From contig NW_026014770.1 in assembly GCF_020379485.1 (NCBI RefSeq), positions 1 to 64,000 of the forward strand: a stretch of DNA of 64,000 nt, in the 5' to 3' direction. Source of the stretch: Brassica napus. Its lineage: Eukaryota > Streptophyta > Magnoliopsida > Brassicales > Brassicaceae. Below the pieces are notes generated by a model that made no database searches, was not told the DNA's origin, and saw only the letters and a program-made list of their open reading frames with translations. Of this stretch, positions 53,462 through 64,000 are shown in pieces (position 1 is the first letter of the stretch; every line of letters begins with the position of its first letter). The translations under genes were made by a program, and so were the position numbers.

Positions 53462-55860
53462 TTAGTGATAGTATTTTTTGAGATGCATCGCGTTCCAGGT
53501 TCTAGGAATTTTTATGCCTTGCATGTTGGCTATCTCGTAAGAACCTGGTCGGACGACTTTTTCGATTTTATAGGGACCTTCCCAGTTTGCTCCGAGTTTT
53601 CCCGCGTTTCGTTCAGCGGTGTTTTGGAAGACTTTGCGAAGGACCAGATCTCCCTGATTGAACCTACGATTTCGTACGTTGGAATTATTATATTTTGCAG
53701 CGGCGTGATGGTAGTTTTGAATTCGGATGAGCGCTCGATCTCGGCGCTCGTTAATGAGGTCGAGATCATCCAAGAGCATAGCATCGTTGAGTTCCTCTCG
53801 TTCGGGTAACAACCTTCTTCGACCACCGGGGAACTCTACTTCTGCGGGAATCATGCATTCCGTGCCGTATACCAGAGCGAAGGGAGTTTCTCCCGTTGCT
53901 CGCCTTGGGGTGGTACGGTGAGACCAGAGGACTCCCTCGAGTTCGTCGGCCCATCTGCCTTTTTTGGCCTCTAAGCGTTTCTTCAGTCCGTCGAGAATGG
54001 TCTTGTTGATTATTTCAGCCTGTCCGTTGCATTGCGGATATCTGGGAGTTGACTTGTTGAGTCGTATCTTCCATTTTTCGCAGGATGCCTTGAATCGGGT
54101 GGAGATGAACTGAGACCCGTTATCGGTTACGATCGCGTAAGGAACTCCATGCCTACAGATGATGTTTTTCCATACGAAATTCTCGACTTGGACGTCTTTT
54201 ATACTTGCGTACGAGTCCGCCTCTACCCATTTTGAGAAAAAATCGGTAAGGACTAGGAGGAAATGCTTTTGCTTTGAATTATGCAGAGGTCCGACAATAT
54301 CCATGGCCCAGCGCATAAAGGGGTAGGGCGATGTGATGGAGGAAAGAACTTTTGCCGGTTGTCGGATGGTTGGTGCAAGCCTTTGGCATTTTTTGCATTT
54401 TCGTGCGAATTTCGCGCAATCTCCGATCATTGTTGGCCAATAGTATCCATGGCGTTTGATTTTCACGGCTAGTGATCTTCCGCCGGAATGGTTGCCGCAG
54501 GTTCCAGAATGTATTTCCTCCATTACTTTTCTCGCCTTTTCTCCTTCCAGGCACGTCATGAGTGGTCTGGAGAATCTCCATTTGTAGATTTCGCCGTCCA
54601 CTGTTACGTAGCGTGCGGCCTGTGTTCGGACCTTGCGAGCTGCCCATTTTTCGGCGGGCAGTTGCCCGTCGACAATGTAGTCTCGAATCGTCTGAAGCCA
54701 TGGGGTATCACAGCCGTAATCAGATTGCTCCGATGGTGGTGGTATCGTAATTTCTTCTTCCTCGTCGTCTTGACCCTCTATGAGATTCACGACGATTGGT
54801 GGTCTGATGCTCGGATGTTCGATGAACTCGACCGGAATTACCCTTTTGAGTCCTGGATCGGAACTTGATGCTAGGGCCGCGAGGGCGTCTGCCTGGACAT
54901 TCTCGTAACGGGGGATCCGCGTAAGGGCAAAACAGTCGAAGTCTTGACCTAGACCTTGGACCAGTTTGAGATACGCGTCCATCCTTTCGTCTCTGGCTTC
55001 ATACTCTCCGCTGAATTGACTGGCCACTAACTGGGAGTCGCAGTAAGCGTGGAGATTACGTATTTTTAGGCCGTGAGCCAAACGTAGCCCTTCAATTAAT
55101 GCTTCATATTCGGCCTCGTTGTTTGAGGCATGGAATTCCAGCCTGAACGATTGTTCCAAGATCTCGCTCGTTGGAGATGTGAGACGGATTTCGATACCCG
55201 ATCCTTGCTTGGATGAGGATCCGTCGACGTGGAGGAGCCCGGTGGAATTTGGTTCCTCATTGGTTATTGTTCCCGTTGAGAGTTCGACCAAGAAGTCTGC
55301 GAGCACTTGTGATTTTGCGCTCGTCCTCGGTCGGTATTTGATGTCATACTCGCTCAACTCGACCGCATACTTAGCCAGTCGGCCTGATTGACTTGGGCTA
55401 TGCAAAATTATTCGTAAGGGAAAAGTCGTGAGGATGACGATTGTGTGGGATTGGAAATATGGTCTTAGTTTTCGGGCCGATGTTACGACCGCGCATGCCA
55501 ATTTTTCCATCAATGGATACCTAGATTCGGCATCCAGCAAGGTTTTGCTTATGTAGAAAATAGGTTTCTGCTCCCCGCGTTCTTCCCTGATCAGGACTCC
55601 GCTTACAGCCGTTGCCGACACAGCGATGTACAAGAATAAAGGCTCCCCTTCCACGGGTTTTGCAAGGACTGGAGGAGTAGCTAAATAACGCTTCAGCTGT
55701 TGGAAGGCGTTTTCGCACTCTTCCGACCATTCGAACTTTTTATTTCCTCGCAGGATGTCGTAGAAGGGCAGGCACTTATCTGTTGATCGTGAAATAAATC
55801 GGTTAAGCGCTGCGATTCTACCGGTAAGTCTTTGGACTTCCCCGCTTATTCTTTGGTGAA
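53462..55860 (-). CDS. pol: RNase H, second RNase H and integrase of element 5
   Basis: Open from a frameshift near 55850 to the stop at 53462. Numbered from the GTG at 55654: residues 1-120 are the original RNase H but with its first catalytic Asp replaced (LYIAVSATA). Residues 140-262 are a second, plant/archaeal-type RNase H with Asp 144, Glu 180, Asp 206 and Asp 256. The integrase zinc finger is at about 382-423 (His...KCKKCQ) and the integrase core has Asp 452, Asp 511 and Glu 547. The C-terminal domain ends NAMHLKKYYH. No chromodomain. The intact second RNase H probably replaces the degenerate first one, as proposed for dual-RNase-H elements. The integrase triad is complete. Confidence 0.9.
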
Positions 55861-56850
55861 GCCATCTCGATTAGTGCGTTGATCTGTTTTGGATTTGCTT
55901 CGATGCCGCGGTATGTGACCAAGTAGCCGAGGAATTCCCCTGATGCCACGGCGAATCTACATTTTGTCGGGTTGAGCTTCATGTTATGGGAATTTAATTG
56001 TGCAAAGCATTCTTCGAGATGTGACACGTGATCTCTTGCTTTGAGGGATTTGACGAGCATGTCATCGATATAAACCTCCATCGTTTTTCCGAGTTGTTTG
56101 GAGAACATTCGGTTCACGAGTCGTTGGTAAGTTGCACCAGCGTTTTTGAGGCCGAAGGGCATTACCTTATAGCAATAAGTTCCGCGATCGGTAATGAACG
56201 CAGTCTTCTCACGATCGTCAGGATTCATCCTAATTTGATTATAACCTGAGAAGGCATCCATGAAGGATAAGAGTTCGTTGCCCGCTGTTGCTTCTACCAA
56301 TCGATCGATTTGTGGTAGAGGGAAGCTATCCTTTGGACATGCCTTGTTTAGGTCGGTAAAATCCACGCAAACTCGCCACTTCCCGTTCTTCTTTTTGACT
56401 ACTACGGGGTTGGCGAGCCAGTCCGGGTATCTTACTTCTGTTATCGACCCAACTTTAAGCAATTTTTCGACCTCATCTTTTACTGCGGCAGCACGTTCGG
56501 GTCCTAACTTCCGTCTTTTTGTTTGACGGGTTTGAATGTTGGGTCGATATTCAGCTCGTGACATGTTATGTTAATGTCGATTCCCGGCATATCTTCCGCA
56601 GCCCATGGGAAAGTATTGAGGTTCTTTTTAAGGCAGGTTATGAGTTCTGTCATTAAAGGCTCGCGGAGATTGGCTCCAATCTCGACGCAGCGTTCTGGGA
56701 AGGCTTCGTCGAGACAGATCGTTACCACGAGGTTTGGCTCGATCGATCGTTGCTCCCCCCTTTGAATGAGATGACGTTCGCACACATCATATCTTGCATA
56801 CCGTTCCTGATTGTTGAGTGGCTTTTGCGGGTTAGATTGATCCGTATGTC
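55818..56850 (-). pseudogene. pol: Reverse transcriptase of element 5 with frameshifts
   Basis: The upstream part (56504-56850) carries the usual pre-RT segment (VTICLDEAFPERCVEIGA; WAAEDMPGIDINITCHEL). The frame shifts near 56510-56530 and RT follows: KWRVCVDFTDLNKACPKD, FMDAFSGYNQIRM, YCYKVMPFGLKNAGATYQR, and YIDDMLVKS as catalytic site. A second frameshift near 55850 leads into the RNase H frame. Immediately upstream is the primer site, so gag and protease have been deleted. Confidence 0.88.
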
Positions 56851-56855
56851 CCCCT

Positions 56856-56870
56856 CCTTCTAGCGCCAAA
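56856..56870 (-). other. Primer binding site of element 5
   Basis: Sense TTTGGCGCTAGAAGG directly after the 5' LTR. Unlike the initiator-Met sites of the neighbours, and the matching tRNA is not certain to me. Confidence 0.65.
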
Positions 56871-56871
56871 C

Positions 56872-58295
56872 TGTGGGAACCAAAATTCGCACTGTCGATT
56901 TCCATTTAAATAAGGAAACTAGGAAAACCCTAATTTCCCAGGGGACCCGAATATCTGCTAATTACCACACGTCAAGCAATCAGAACACGAGAATAACAAC
57001 GATAAAGTATAAGAAATCAAAAAAGAGAGCAAAGAAGATCTTATTCCGAATTTGCGTATAGCGTTTACAACTAGGTATAAGCCTGGGCTCGAGAGCTGTC
57101 GGCGAGATTCCCAGTTCTAGTAACCCTAAGACGGCTAAACCTAATTGAGTCGCAGCACGAAATAACAAAAATGGAAAATTGCCTAAATTGCTCTAAGTGC
57201 TAAGTTTGCTCTGAAAAAGTTCTCTTCCCATGCTCCTCGCCTGGGACTTCTTATATACTAGCTCCAAGGTCGGTTTATGCTTTTACTCTTCTGCACTTAA
57301 GCCGTCATAGCATAAAAATAGAGATATTCCATTTTTCTCGATCTTCACAATTATCTTCAAAACTTCTGTATTTATCCGCGGAAACTTGACATTTATCTTT
57401 CTTTGTGGACCAAGCGTAAACTGTGCTGCGGTTTACGGGCTTTTGGTTAAGAAATCGTAGGATGGGCCTCGAGTCATGTTTTAGGTCCCTTTGGGCCGTC
57501 TTCCGACTCGACACGTTTGCTACGTATTCTTTTGATAAAGAACGAACTTTCCGCGGTTTCAAATCCGTGAAGTTTGATCGATGAGTTAGAATAGCGGAAA
57601 GCATGGACTGAGCTTGCTACGGTCTTCGGGAGATAGCATTTGAAGGTTTGACGAGAATGCATGGATTGGTGTCGTATCGATGTTCTCGGAAGAGCTCGGT
57701 CGCTACGTACCGACCAAGTGGGACGAGCGCTCGGTCGCTACGTAGCGGAAGTTTGATCGATGAGTTAGAATAGCGGAAAGCATGGACTGAGCTTGCTACG
57801 GTCTTCGGGAGAAAGCATTTGAAGGTTTGACGAGAATGCATGGATTGGTGTCGTATCGATGTTCTCGGAAGAGCTCGGTCGCTACGTAGCGACCGAACTT
57901 TGGCTCGAGCCCGGTCGCTACGTAGTGACCGAGCTTGGCCGAGTTCGGTCGCTACGTAGCGACCGAGCGGGACGAGCGCTCGGTCGCTACGTAGCGACCG
58001 AGCTTTGGCTTGAGCTCGGTCGATACATAGTGACCAAGCGGGACGAGTGCTCGGTCGCTGTGTAGCGACCGAGCTTGGCCGAGCTCGGCCGCTACGTAGC
58101 AACCGAGCGGGACGGATGTTCGGTCGCTGTGTAACGACCTATTTCGAGCTTTCGTCGGACGTCTCGATTCTTTCTTCCGTACAGCTTTTTCGTAAAAAAA
58201 AATCTATTTCGAAAAATACTCATCGGAGAAATTCTTATTTTCTTCCTCGGACGTTTTGAATGTTAAATTTGTCGCAACCGTTTTTGACCCCAACA
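56872..58295 (-). repeat. 5' LTR of element 5 (right)
   Basis: 92 bp longer than the left LTR, largely because of a 179-bp tandem duplication (starts 57569 and 57748) offset by fewer palindromic units. Sense TATA box at about 57250-57257. About ten GGTCGCTACGTAGCGACC-type units at 57697-58140. Confidence 0.92.
57569..57926. repeat. 179-bp tandem duplication in the right LTR
   Basis: GAAGTTTGATCGATGAG starts at 57569 and again at 57748. The first copy ends inside a palindrome (CGCTACGTAGCG), so breakpoints lie at the palindromic repeats. Absent from the left LTR. Confidence 0.88.
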
Positions 58296-60399
58296 GCGAG
58301 TTTGGCTCAACCCATGACTCAACTCACGGGCAAGGATGTTAGGTTTGCCTGGACAGGAGATTGTGAGAAGTGCTTCATGGCTCTGAAGGACATGCTTACA
58401 AGGGCACTAGTCCTAGTACAGCCTGAGGCGGATCAGCCATATGTAGTGTATACGGACGCGTCCATCACTGGGTTGGGATGTGTTCTGACTCAACATGGGA
58501 AGGTGATTGCTTATGCTTCAAGACAATTGAGAAAGCATGAAGGGAATTACCCAACCCATGACTTAGAGATGGCGGCCATAGTGTTTGCACTGAAGATTTG
58601 GAGATCCTACCTATATGGTGCTAAGGTTCAGATCCTTACTGACCACAAGAGCCTCAAATACATATTCACGCAACCAGAATTGAATTTGAGGAAGAGGCGT
58701 TGGATGGAGTTTGTGGCCGACTATGATTTAGATATTGCTTACCATCCTGGTAAGGCAAATTTGGTGGCAGATGCCTTGAGCCGTAGGAGGGCCGAGGTAT
58801 CAGCTGAGAAGGAAGCAGATGAGTTGGAAGAGATGGTCCGGTCATTGCACCTGAACACAATGGCCAGCGAGGACGAGCCGTTGGGTTTGGAAGCGGTGAA
58901 CCAGGCTGATCTCCTCACCAGGATCAGGCAGGCACAAGGCTTGGACGAGAACCTACAAAAAGTTGCTCGAGATGAACTGACGGAGTATCAAATCACGGCA
59001 GATGGAACCATTCTGGTACGAGGACGGGTCAGTGTGCCTAATGATAAGAACCTGAAGGAATAGATTATGAGGGAAGCTCATAAATCCAAGTTCTCGATAC
59101 ATCCAGGTGCAACTAAGATGTATCAAGACCTTAAGAGGTATTATCATTGGATACGGATGAAGGTAGACATAGCTGAGTGGGTGGCCAAGTGTGCTACTTG
59201 CCAGTTAGTCAAGGCGGAGCATCAGGTTCCAAGTGGTCTGTTACAAAGTTTACCCATTCCGGAATGGAAGTGGGATCACATCACTATGGACTTTGTAACC
59301 GGTTTTCCCACCACTAGGAAAAGGAATGATGCGGTTTGGGTGATAGTGGATAGACTCACCAAATCCGCACACTTCCTGCCTTTGAAGAAATCAGATGGGG
59401 TTGATCAGATTGTGGTCAAGTACATGGACGAGATCGTGCGGCTACATGGGATTCCGTCTAGCATTATGTCGGATAGGGATCCGAGGTTTACTTCACGATT
59501 CTGGAAAGCTTTCCAAAAGGCCTTGGGGACGAGAGTGAACATGAGTACAGCTTATCATCCCCAGACAGATGGGCAATCAGAACGCACGATCAGGACACTG
59601 GAAGATATGCTAAGAGCATGTGTCTTGGATTGGGGTGACTCGTGGGAATGGCATCTGCCATTGGTGGAGTTTGCATACAACAACAGTTTTCACCGAAGTA
59701 TTGGCATGTCCCCCTCTGAAGCCTTATATGGGCGGCCATGTAGAACGCCATTGTGCTGGACCCAAGTGGGGGAGCGCAGCATGATAGGGCCGGAAATAGT
59801 GGAGAAAAAACTGAGAAGATCAAGTTCATCCAAGATAAGATGAGGACGGCCCAAGACCGTCAGAAACATTATGCAGACAAACGTCGGAAAGAACTTGAGT
59901 TCGAAGTTGGTGATATGGTATACCTGAAGATGATTACCTTCAAGGGGAGGGTGAGAATCTCAGGTAGGATCCAAGGTACTTGGGTCCATTTCGAATTGTT
60001 GAGAGAGTTGGAGCGGTGGCTTACATGTTAGATTTACCCTTCGAGATGGATGCATTCCACAATGTGTTCCATGTCTCTCAACTAAGGAAGTGCCTATCAG
60101 ATCAGGATGTTTACATTCCAGAGATTCCTTCTGATTTAGGGATGAACTTCACCTTAGAGACAAGGCCGGTTTGGATTATGGACAGAATGGAAAAGGCAAC
60201 CCGGAACAAGACAACTCAAATGCTCAAGGTGATTTGGGAGTGCAACGGTCGACAGGAAGTAACTTGGGAAACAGAGGCAAGAATGAAAGCTGAGTTTCCT
60301 GAGTGGATGAAGCAATTTGAGGAAGAGTTACTTGGTTCGGATTCGAGGACGAATCCATATCAAGTGGGGGAGACTTGTAGCATCCCCGATCCTAGATAG
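58296..60399 (+). pseudogene. pol: RNase H, integrase and chromodomain of element 4
   Basis: Resumes after element 5 (the first five bases are the GCGAG duplication). RNase H shows [13 protein letters not shown] and [15 protein letters not shown] at 59061-59063 interrupts KE-EIM. Integrase has the zinc finger [10 protein letters not shown]...CATCQ, and an intact core with [21 protein letters not shown] and TDGQSERTI. Frameshifts near 59813 and 59970 precede the C-terminal domain and the chromodomain-like WECNGRQEVTWETEARM block. The last eight codons and stop lie in the 3' LTR. Confidence 0.9.
60364..60375 (+). other. Polypurine tract of element 4
   Basis: GTGGGGGAGACT, identical to that of element 2, and read in frame as part of pol. 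Confidence 0.88.
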
Positions 60400-62033
60400 G
60401 ATTGTTGGGACGAGCCATGGTGCGAGGAGACGCACCAGACAGGTCATTTGGCCTAAGGACAAGCCTATCATGGCTCAAATAATAAGGTTAAGGGTATCAG
60501 GGAGCTGAGACTTAACCAGGATGGAACAGAAGGAAGCTTAGGAGAGCTGGCCGAGTGATCTAGCAGCTGGACAGGGTCGAGAACAAGCTCAACCAGCTGG
60601 GGACAGTGTGAAACCAGCTCACTCAGTCCTTGGTAGCTCACTGGAGCTGATAGGTTAGCTCACTCAGCTGAGGCCAGCTAATGACCAGCTCAACTCAGCT
60701 CGGTGGAGTGTTATGGTCCGGGCCTGCGTGGCCGGGTCATGGGCGGTTATGGGCTGGTGGGGTCTTGGCCTGAACCACCAAGGGTCCGTGGGGTCTTGGC
60801 CTTGGACAAGGGACTCTGGACAATGTTATGGGCCTGATTTTCGGACAGCCCAAAGGAAGGGAAGAGCAGTTTGGCAGTTACTCCTGAAAAGGTGCAAAAG
60901 GGGCAGTTTTGTGTCTTTTCTCTCTAACTGCTTGGCCGGTTTCTCCAGGGCAGTTGGGGCTGGCTTTCTCTATAAATAAAGAGTCCCTGGCACAAAAAAT
61001 GGCACGAAATTCCTTAGGCAAAGCTCTGCCAAACTCATAACAGAAAGAAAGAAAGAGAGAGACCGGCGGTTAGAGAAGAGAACCGTGTGTGGTGGTGTTG
61101 GCTTGCCGGCGTGTTCTGAGTGAGGGAAGGCCAGGCCGTGAAGATGAATACCAGACAGAAAGACAAGGAGAAGGAGAAGGAGAAGGACTTGCCTCCAGGG
61201 GAGAGAACGCCTAAGGTTAGTGGTGTAGACTGCAAGGAACGGCCCCGGGCCTGCGGATGATCCGTGCGGGCTTGCGGCCGGTTCTCTTGGCAGATGCATC
61301 CTTTCTCTTTACTTCTTCTGGATCGCCTGTTCTATAGTATTTTGTGATGTTATTGGATTGATTCAGACAGGGAACACTGGACCAAGGCCATGGCCGGTCC
61401 AGGGGTAAAGTCCTAGGCATTGGCCGGACTGATCTATGGTCGGATCTCACATTCTGGGTCGGTTTTGTTGAGATCTGACTATGGGAATCTCTTAGTTGGG
61501 AATTATCATGAATTGTCATGGATTTTACTTAGTTTTTGGGAATTTATTTGTTTATGTCCAAACTGGACAGATCCTAGTTCTTAAGGGCCGAACCATGCCA
61601 TTCTAGTCTTGTTGCTTAGGTTATCGGCCACATGTGTTTATGACGTGATTTATGTGGTTTCAGGACCAGACTTGGACCGTGGTAAAGGAAAGGTACCGTG
61701 AAGACTCAGGCCATGGGAAGATGTGTGGTGAATGGGTCATTGTTGATAAGTGTGTAGTATTGATAGCCTATTGTGCAACTTGTGAACTTATTATAGACTA
61801 AGTGTGTAAACTAGTAGTATGAACTTATGAATGATGTATGGATCTCATTATGTTACATATATAATCTATTTGCCCTTTATGTTCACTTGTCTTGATTGTT
61901 AAACTTGAACCTCACCTAAGGGAAATTGAACTTAACAACTAAAAGACCTTAAAAGACTGGAATCATTTTTATAAGAGCGGATGTTAAGGCCACGGTTCAT
62001 GGTTGGGCTTAAGAGCTGGGAACGGGCCTTACA
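60376..62033 (+). repeat. 3' LTR of element 4
   Basis: Nearly identical to the 5' LTR, ending GGGCCTTACA. TATA box at 60971-60978. The gag exon copy (61144-61215) is 18 bp longer than in the 5' LTR. Confidence 0.93.
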
Positions 62034-62246
62034 CGCCACGTCCGTGGCTGTTCGTCAGCACACACAGGACGTCTGTGGCTGTCCATCAGCACTCACAGGA
62101 CATCCGTGGCTGTCTCTGTGTGTCCGTGTGTGTCCGTCAGCACACACAGGACGTCCGTGGCTGTCCATCAGTACACATATCAGCACGCTGGTCCTTGGAC
62201 TCAGCACGCTGGCCCTTCCCGTGGACTGTTTGGGTGATTTTGGTCC
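62034..62246. repeat. Complex minisatellite array, segment 5
   Basis: Begins with the right CGCCA duplication of element 4 and ends abruptly at GATTTTGGTCC, where an element-1-type LTR fragment begins. Confidence 0.9.
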
Positions 62247-62982
62247 ATGATTATTTCATAGTTAAGATTAGTACTTGTGAACAAGTACTAAGATGAGGAT
62301 TAACCTTACTTTAACATTTTGATTACTCTTATGTATAGTTCACAATAAGTAAACATAACACCATTCTTATAAACTTGAGAGACTTTACTAACTTAATCAA
62401 TCTCAACATCTATCTAGACGCACCTAAGAGATTAGTCTTGGAACTGGTTGGATACCTAAAGCCTTACTCCCCCTCTGACCTGAAACTTGAGAGACTTTAC
62501 AAACTTAATCAAGCTGCTGTCCTTTCCTTAACATGAATAAACTCCAGCCATTTCATGTGGTTCTCACATGACAATCTAAGAAACAAGGCAAGCAGGCAGC
62601 TTGTGATTGTCATGTGCCAGTTACTGAAGAAGCTAGGTAAGCAGGCAGGTGCAAGTCTAAGACTGAATAACTGCACAACCAGGCTGGTGGAGGACATAAC
62701 TCAGTTCAAAAATTATTTTTGGAAGTTGGTTGATAGTTTTAAATAATTTTTCAACCAAATATTTCTTGTCTTTGGCTCTCGTCTTATTCTCGGAAAATCT
62801 CGTCCAGCTTAATAAAAATTCGACCAAAATATTTAAGACTCGACCAAACTATCAAGTGAATGTCTTTCAACCACAAGACAGTCCTGTCGTATTTTTATTA
62901 ATCCTTGTCGAACAACCTAAAAAAACTGGTCGAGCGGGATTTTTCTCGACCATAAATTTATTGGCTCGTGAGGGTTATTACA
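62247..62982 (-). repeat. Truncated LTR of an element-1 relative (minus strand)
   Basis: Reverse complement of roughly the first 1.64 kb of the element 1 LTR, but shortened by internal deletions to 736 bp and clearly diverged. It ends with GGGTTATTACA, the LTR start. It contains a small repeat (AACTTGAGAGACTTTAC at 62371 and 62486). Confidence 0.85.
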
Positions 62983-63447
62983 CTCTTCCCCCTTTAAAAG
63001 AATTCATCCCCGAACTGCATCATTCCCCACGGCCGGGTGCTCGAGGTAAACCAGAAATAAAGTCCATCGCTACTGCATCCCATTTCCATTCAGGGATAGG
63101 TAAGCTTTGAAGTAAGCCACCTGGGACTTCGTGTTCAGCTTTTATCCGCTGGCAACTCTGACACTGGGAAACCCATATGGCAACATCTCTCTTCATCCCT
63201 GGCCAGTGGTAATATCTTCTGATATCTCGATACATCTTTGTGCTCCCGGGATGAATGCTTAAGAGAGAATGGTGTGCAGTCCTTAGTATCTCCTCTTGAA
63301 GTCCTTCTCCTTTCGGAACAGTTACTCGACCATTGAGTAACAAAGTTCCATCACTTGCAACTTGATATCCTCTGATGTTTCCTTAATTCAACTTCTCTCG
63401 TATCTTCTTCAGGTTCACATCTCTCATTTGATATTCTCGGATACGAG
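62983..63447 (-). pseudogene. pol: Integrase fragment of the element-1 relative
   Basis: Sense (minus) order: an RNase H/integrase spacer with IREYQMRDVNLKKIREK followed by a TAA, the integrase zinc finger ([20 protein letters not shown] ... [12 protein letters not shown]), the core start [20 protein letters not shown], then a jump (about 63025) directly to the region before the polypurine tract (CTTTTAAAGGGGGAAGAG in sense). The rest of the core and the chromodomain are deleted. Cut at 63447 by an Athila-type LTR. Confidence 0.85.
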
Positions 63448-64000
63448 TGATATACCTTGGATTTGACCCCTTTTTATCCATGGTATATAAGTATTTGACT
63501 ATATATATATATATCTATGTTTTCTACTCTTCTAGGTATGTTTTCAGGTTCAGGTGCATTTCGGAGTAAAGCTATGACTTTGGAGCATTTTGGAGCTTAA
63601 AGGACATTTCACCCGAGCTGACCACTTAGAGGTCAACGAGAGGAAGAACAATCGATCGATGTGCATCAGTGCTGACGATCGATATCAGGAAATGCCTCGA
63701 CAGATGAAGATTAATATCGATCGATGTACACAAGTACCATCGATCGATGTCGAGACACCAGACGCGAGATTTTGGATTAAGCAGACTTAAAAACCAAGGC
63801 CAAGCCAAATTACCTAAATGCCCTGACGAGTTTTTAACCTAGTAGAATATATACTGCCTAAGTGTTTTGACGGCAGAAGGAGAACAGAGCATTTTCTAGA
63901 CCTAGTTGTGTTACAAGTTTCATTTGGGAGAGAAGATCACTTGTGATTGGAACTCCTTGTTTCTATTTCTTTTCATCTATACTATGAGTTTCTATTCCTC
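63448..64000 (+). mobile_element. Athila-type 5' LTR start, running off the right edge
   Basis: Begins TGATATACC with the same terminal hairpin plan as element 3 (TATACC...CATGGTATA), an (AT)n tract near 63500-63518, and TCGATCGA palindromes at about 63651, 63679, 63717 and 63739. Sequence otherwise differs from element 3, so it is another subfamily. The inner end is outside the window. Confidence 0.75.

Larger units (their letters stand above)
49563..58295 (-). mobile_element. Element 5: Tat-lineage retrotransposon without gag/protease, with antisense gene
   Basis: 8.73 kb on the minus strand, nested in element 4. LTRs of 1332 bp (left, 3') and 1424 bp (right, 5') start, in sense, with TGTTGGGGTCAAAAACGG. 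The order in sense is primer site, a short RT-upstream region, RT, degenerate RNase H, a second RNase H, integrase, a non-coding stretch, an extra gene in antisense, then polypurine tract. The dual RNase H and antisense gene point to Tat. Gag and protease are absent and RT has frameshifts, so it cannot move alone now. Confidence 0.92.
44828..62033 (+). mobile_element. Element 4: Tekay-like chromovirus with nested element 5
   Basis: LTRs of 1638 and 1658 bp (TGTAGCATCCCCGATCC...), an initiator-Met primer site, gag, pol, a GTGGGGGAGACT polypurine tract and a CGCCA target duplication. It is 17.2 kb long because 8.7 kb of element 5 plus a 5-bp duplication lies in its RT. Without that it is about 8.5 kb, the size of element 2, whose proteins it resembles throughout. 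Gag and pol contain premature stops and frameshifts, so it is inactive. Confidence 0.94.

Overview
This window is plant repeat DNA. I find no host gene, tRNA or rRNA in it. Everything recognisable belongs to Ty3/Gypsy LTR retrotransposons (chromovirus/Tekay-like, Athila-like and Tat-like), one non-autonomous Helitron, and a long complex minisatellite. The palindromic motif families (TCGATCGA runs in Athila-type DNA, GGTCGCTACGTAGCGACC runs in Tat-type LTRs) and the element types suggest a Brassicaceae genome, most likely Brassica, in heterochromatic and possibly pericentromeric DNA. The genus is an inference; element structure and boundaries are read directly from the sequence.

The scaffold is a minisatellite built on a ~31-bp unit (CACACACAGGACGTCCGTGG followed by CTGTCCGTCAG), organised into larger blocks. 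It is cut into five segments (832-3583, 13998-16488, 29254-34084, 44648-44827, 62034-62246), about 10.5 kb in total, by later insertions. Two insertions have perfect 5-bp target duplications in the array: element 1 (3584-13997, GTGGG) and element 4 (44828-62033, CGCCA). Element 3 (34085-44647, Athila-like) also lies in the array, but its 3' LTR is cut to 70 bp.

Element 1 is a chromovirus-type element with 2.76-kb LTRs, an open gag and a pol reduced to a protease/RT-start remnant fused to the integrase C-terminus. A 2263-bp Helitron (9160-11422) sits in its 3' LTR. Element 2 (16647-25216, minus strand, target duplication GCTTC) is the best preserved element: gag plus a nearly intact pol. East of it is an inverted repeat (25516-26432 / 27219-28966) made from an LTR related to those of elements 2 and 4, then a fragment of an element-1-type LTR. 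Element 4 is a decayed relative of element 2. Its reverse transcriptase is split by element 5 (49563-58295, minus strand, target duplication GCGAG), a Tat-lineage element that lacks gag and protease but keeps RT, two RNase H domains, integrase and an antisense extra gene with its own TATA box. The right edge holds a truncated minus-strand copy of the element-1 family and the start of another Athila-type LTR.

The most unusual observation concerns elements 2 and 4. Their gag reading frames have no ATG near the start. In all four of their LTRs there is a short open reading frame (ATG, Lys/Glu-rich, ending in codons for TPK) followed directly by a GT splice donor. A matching TPK/AAG acceptor begins the gag body in the same phase. 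This predicts a gag whose first exon lies in the 5' LTR and whose intron of about 1 kb contains the primer binding site.
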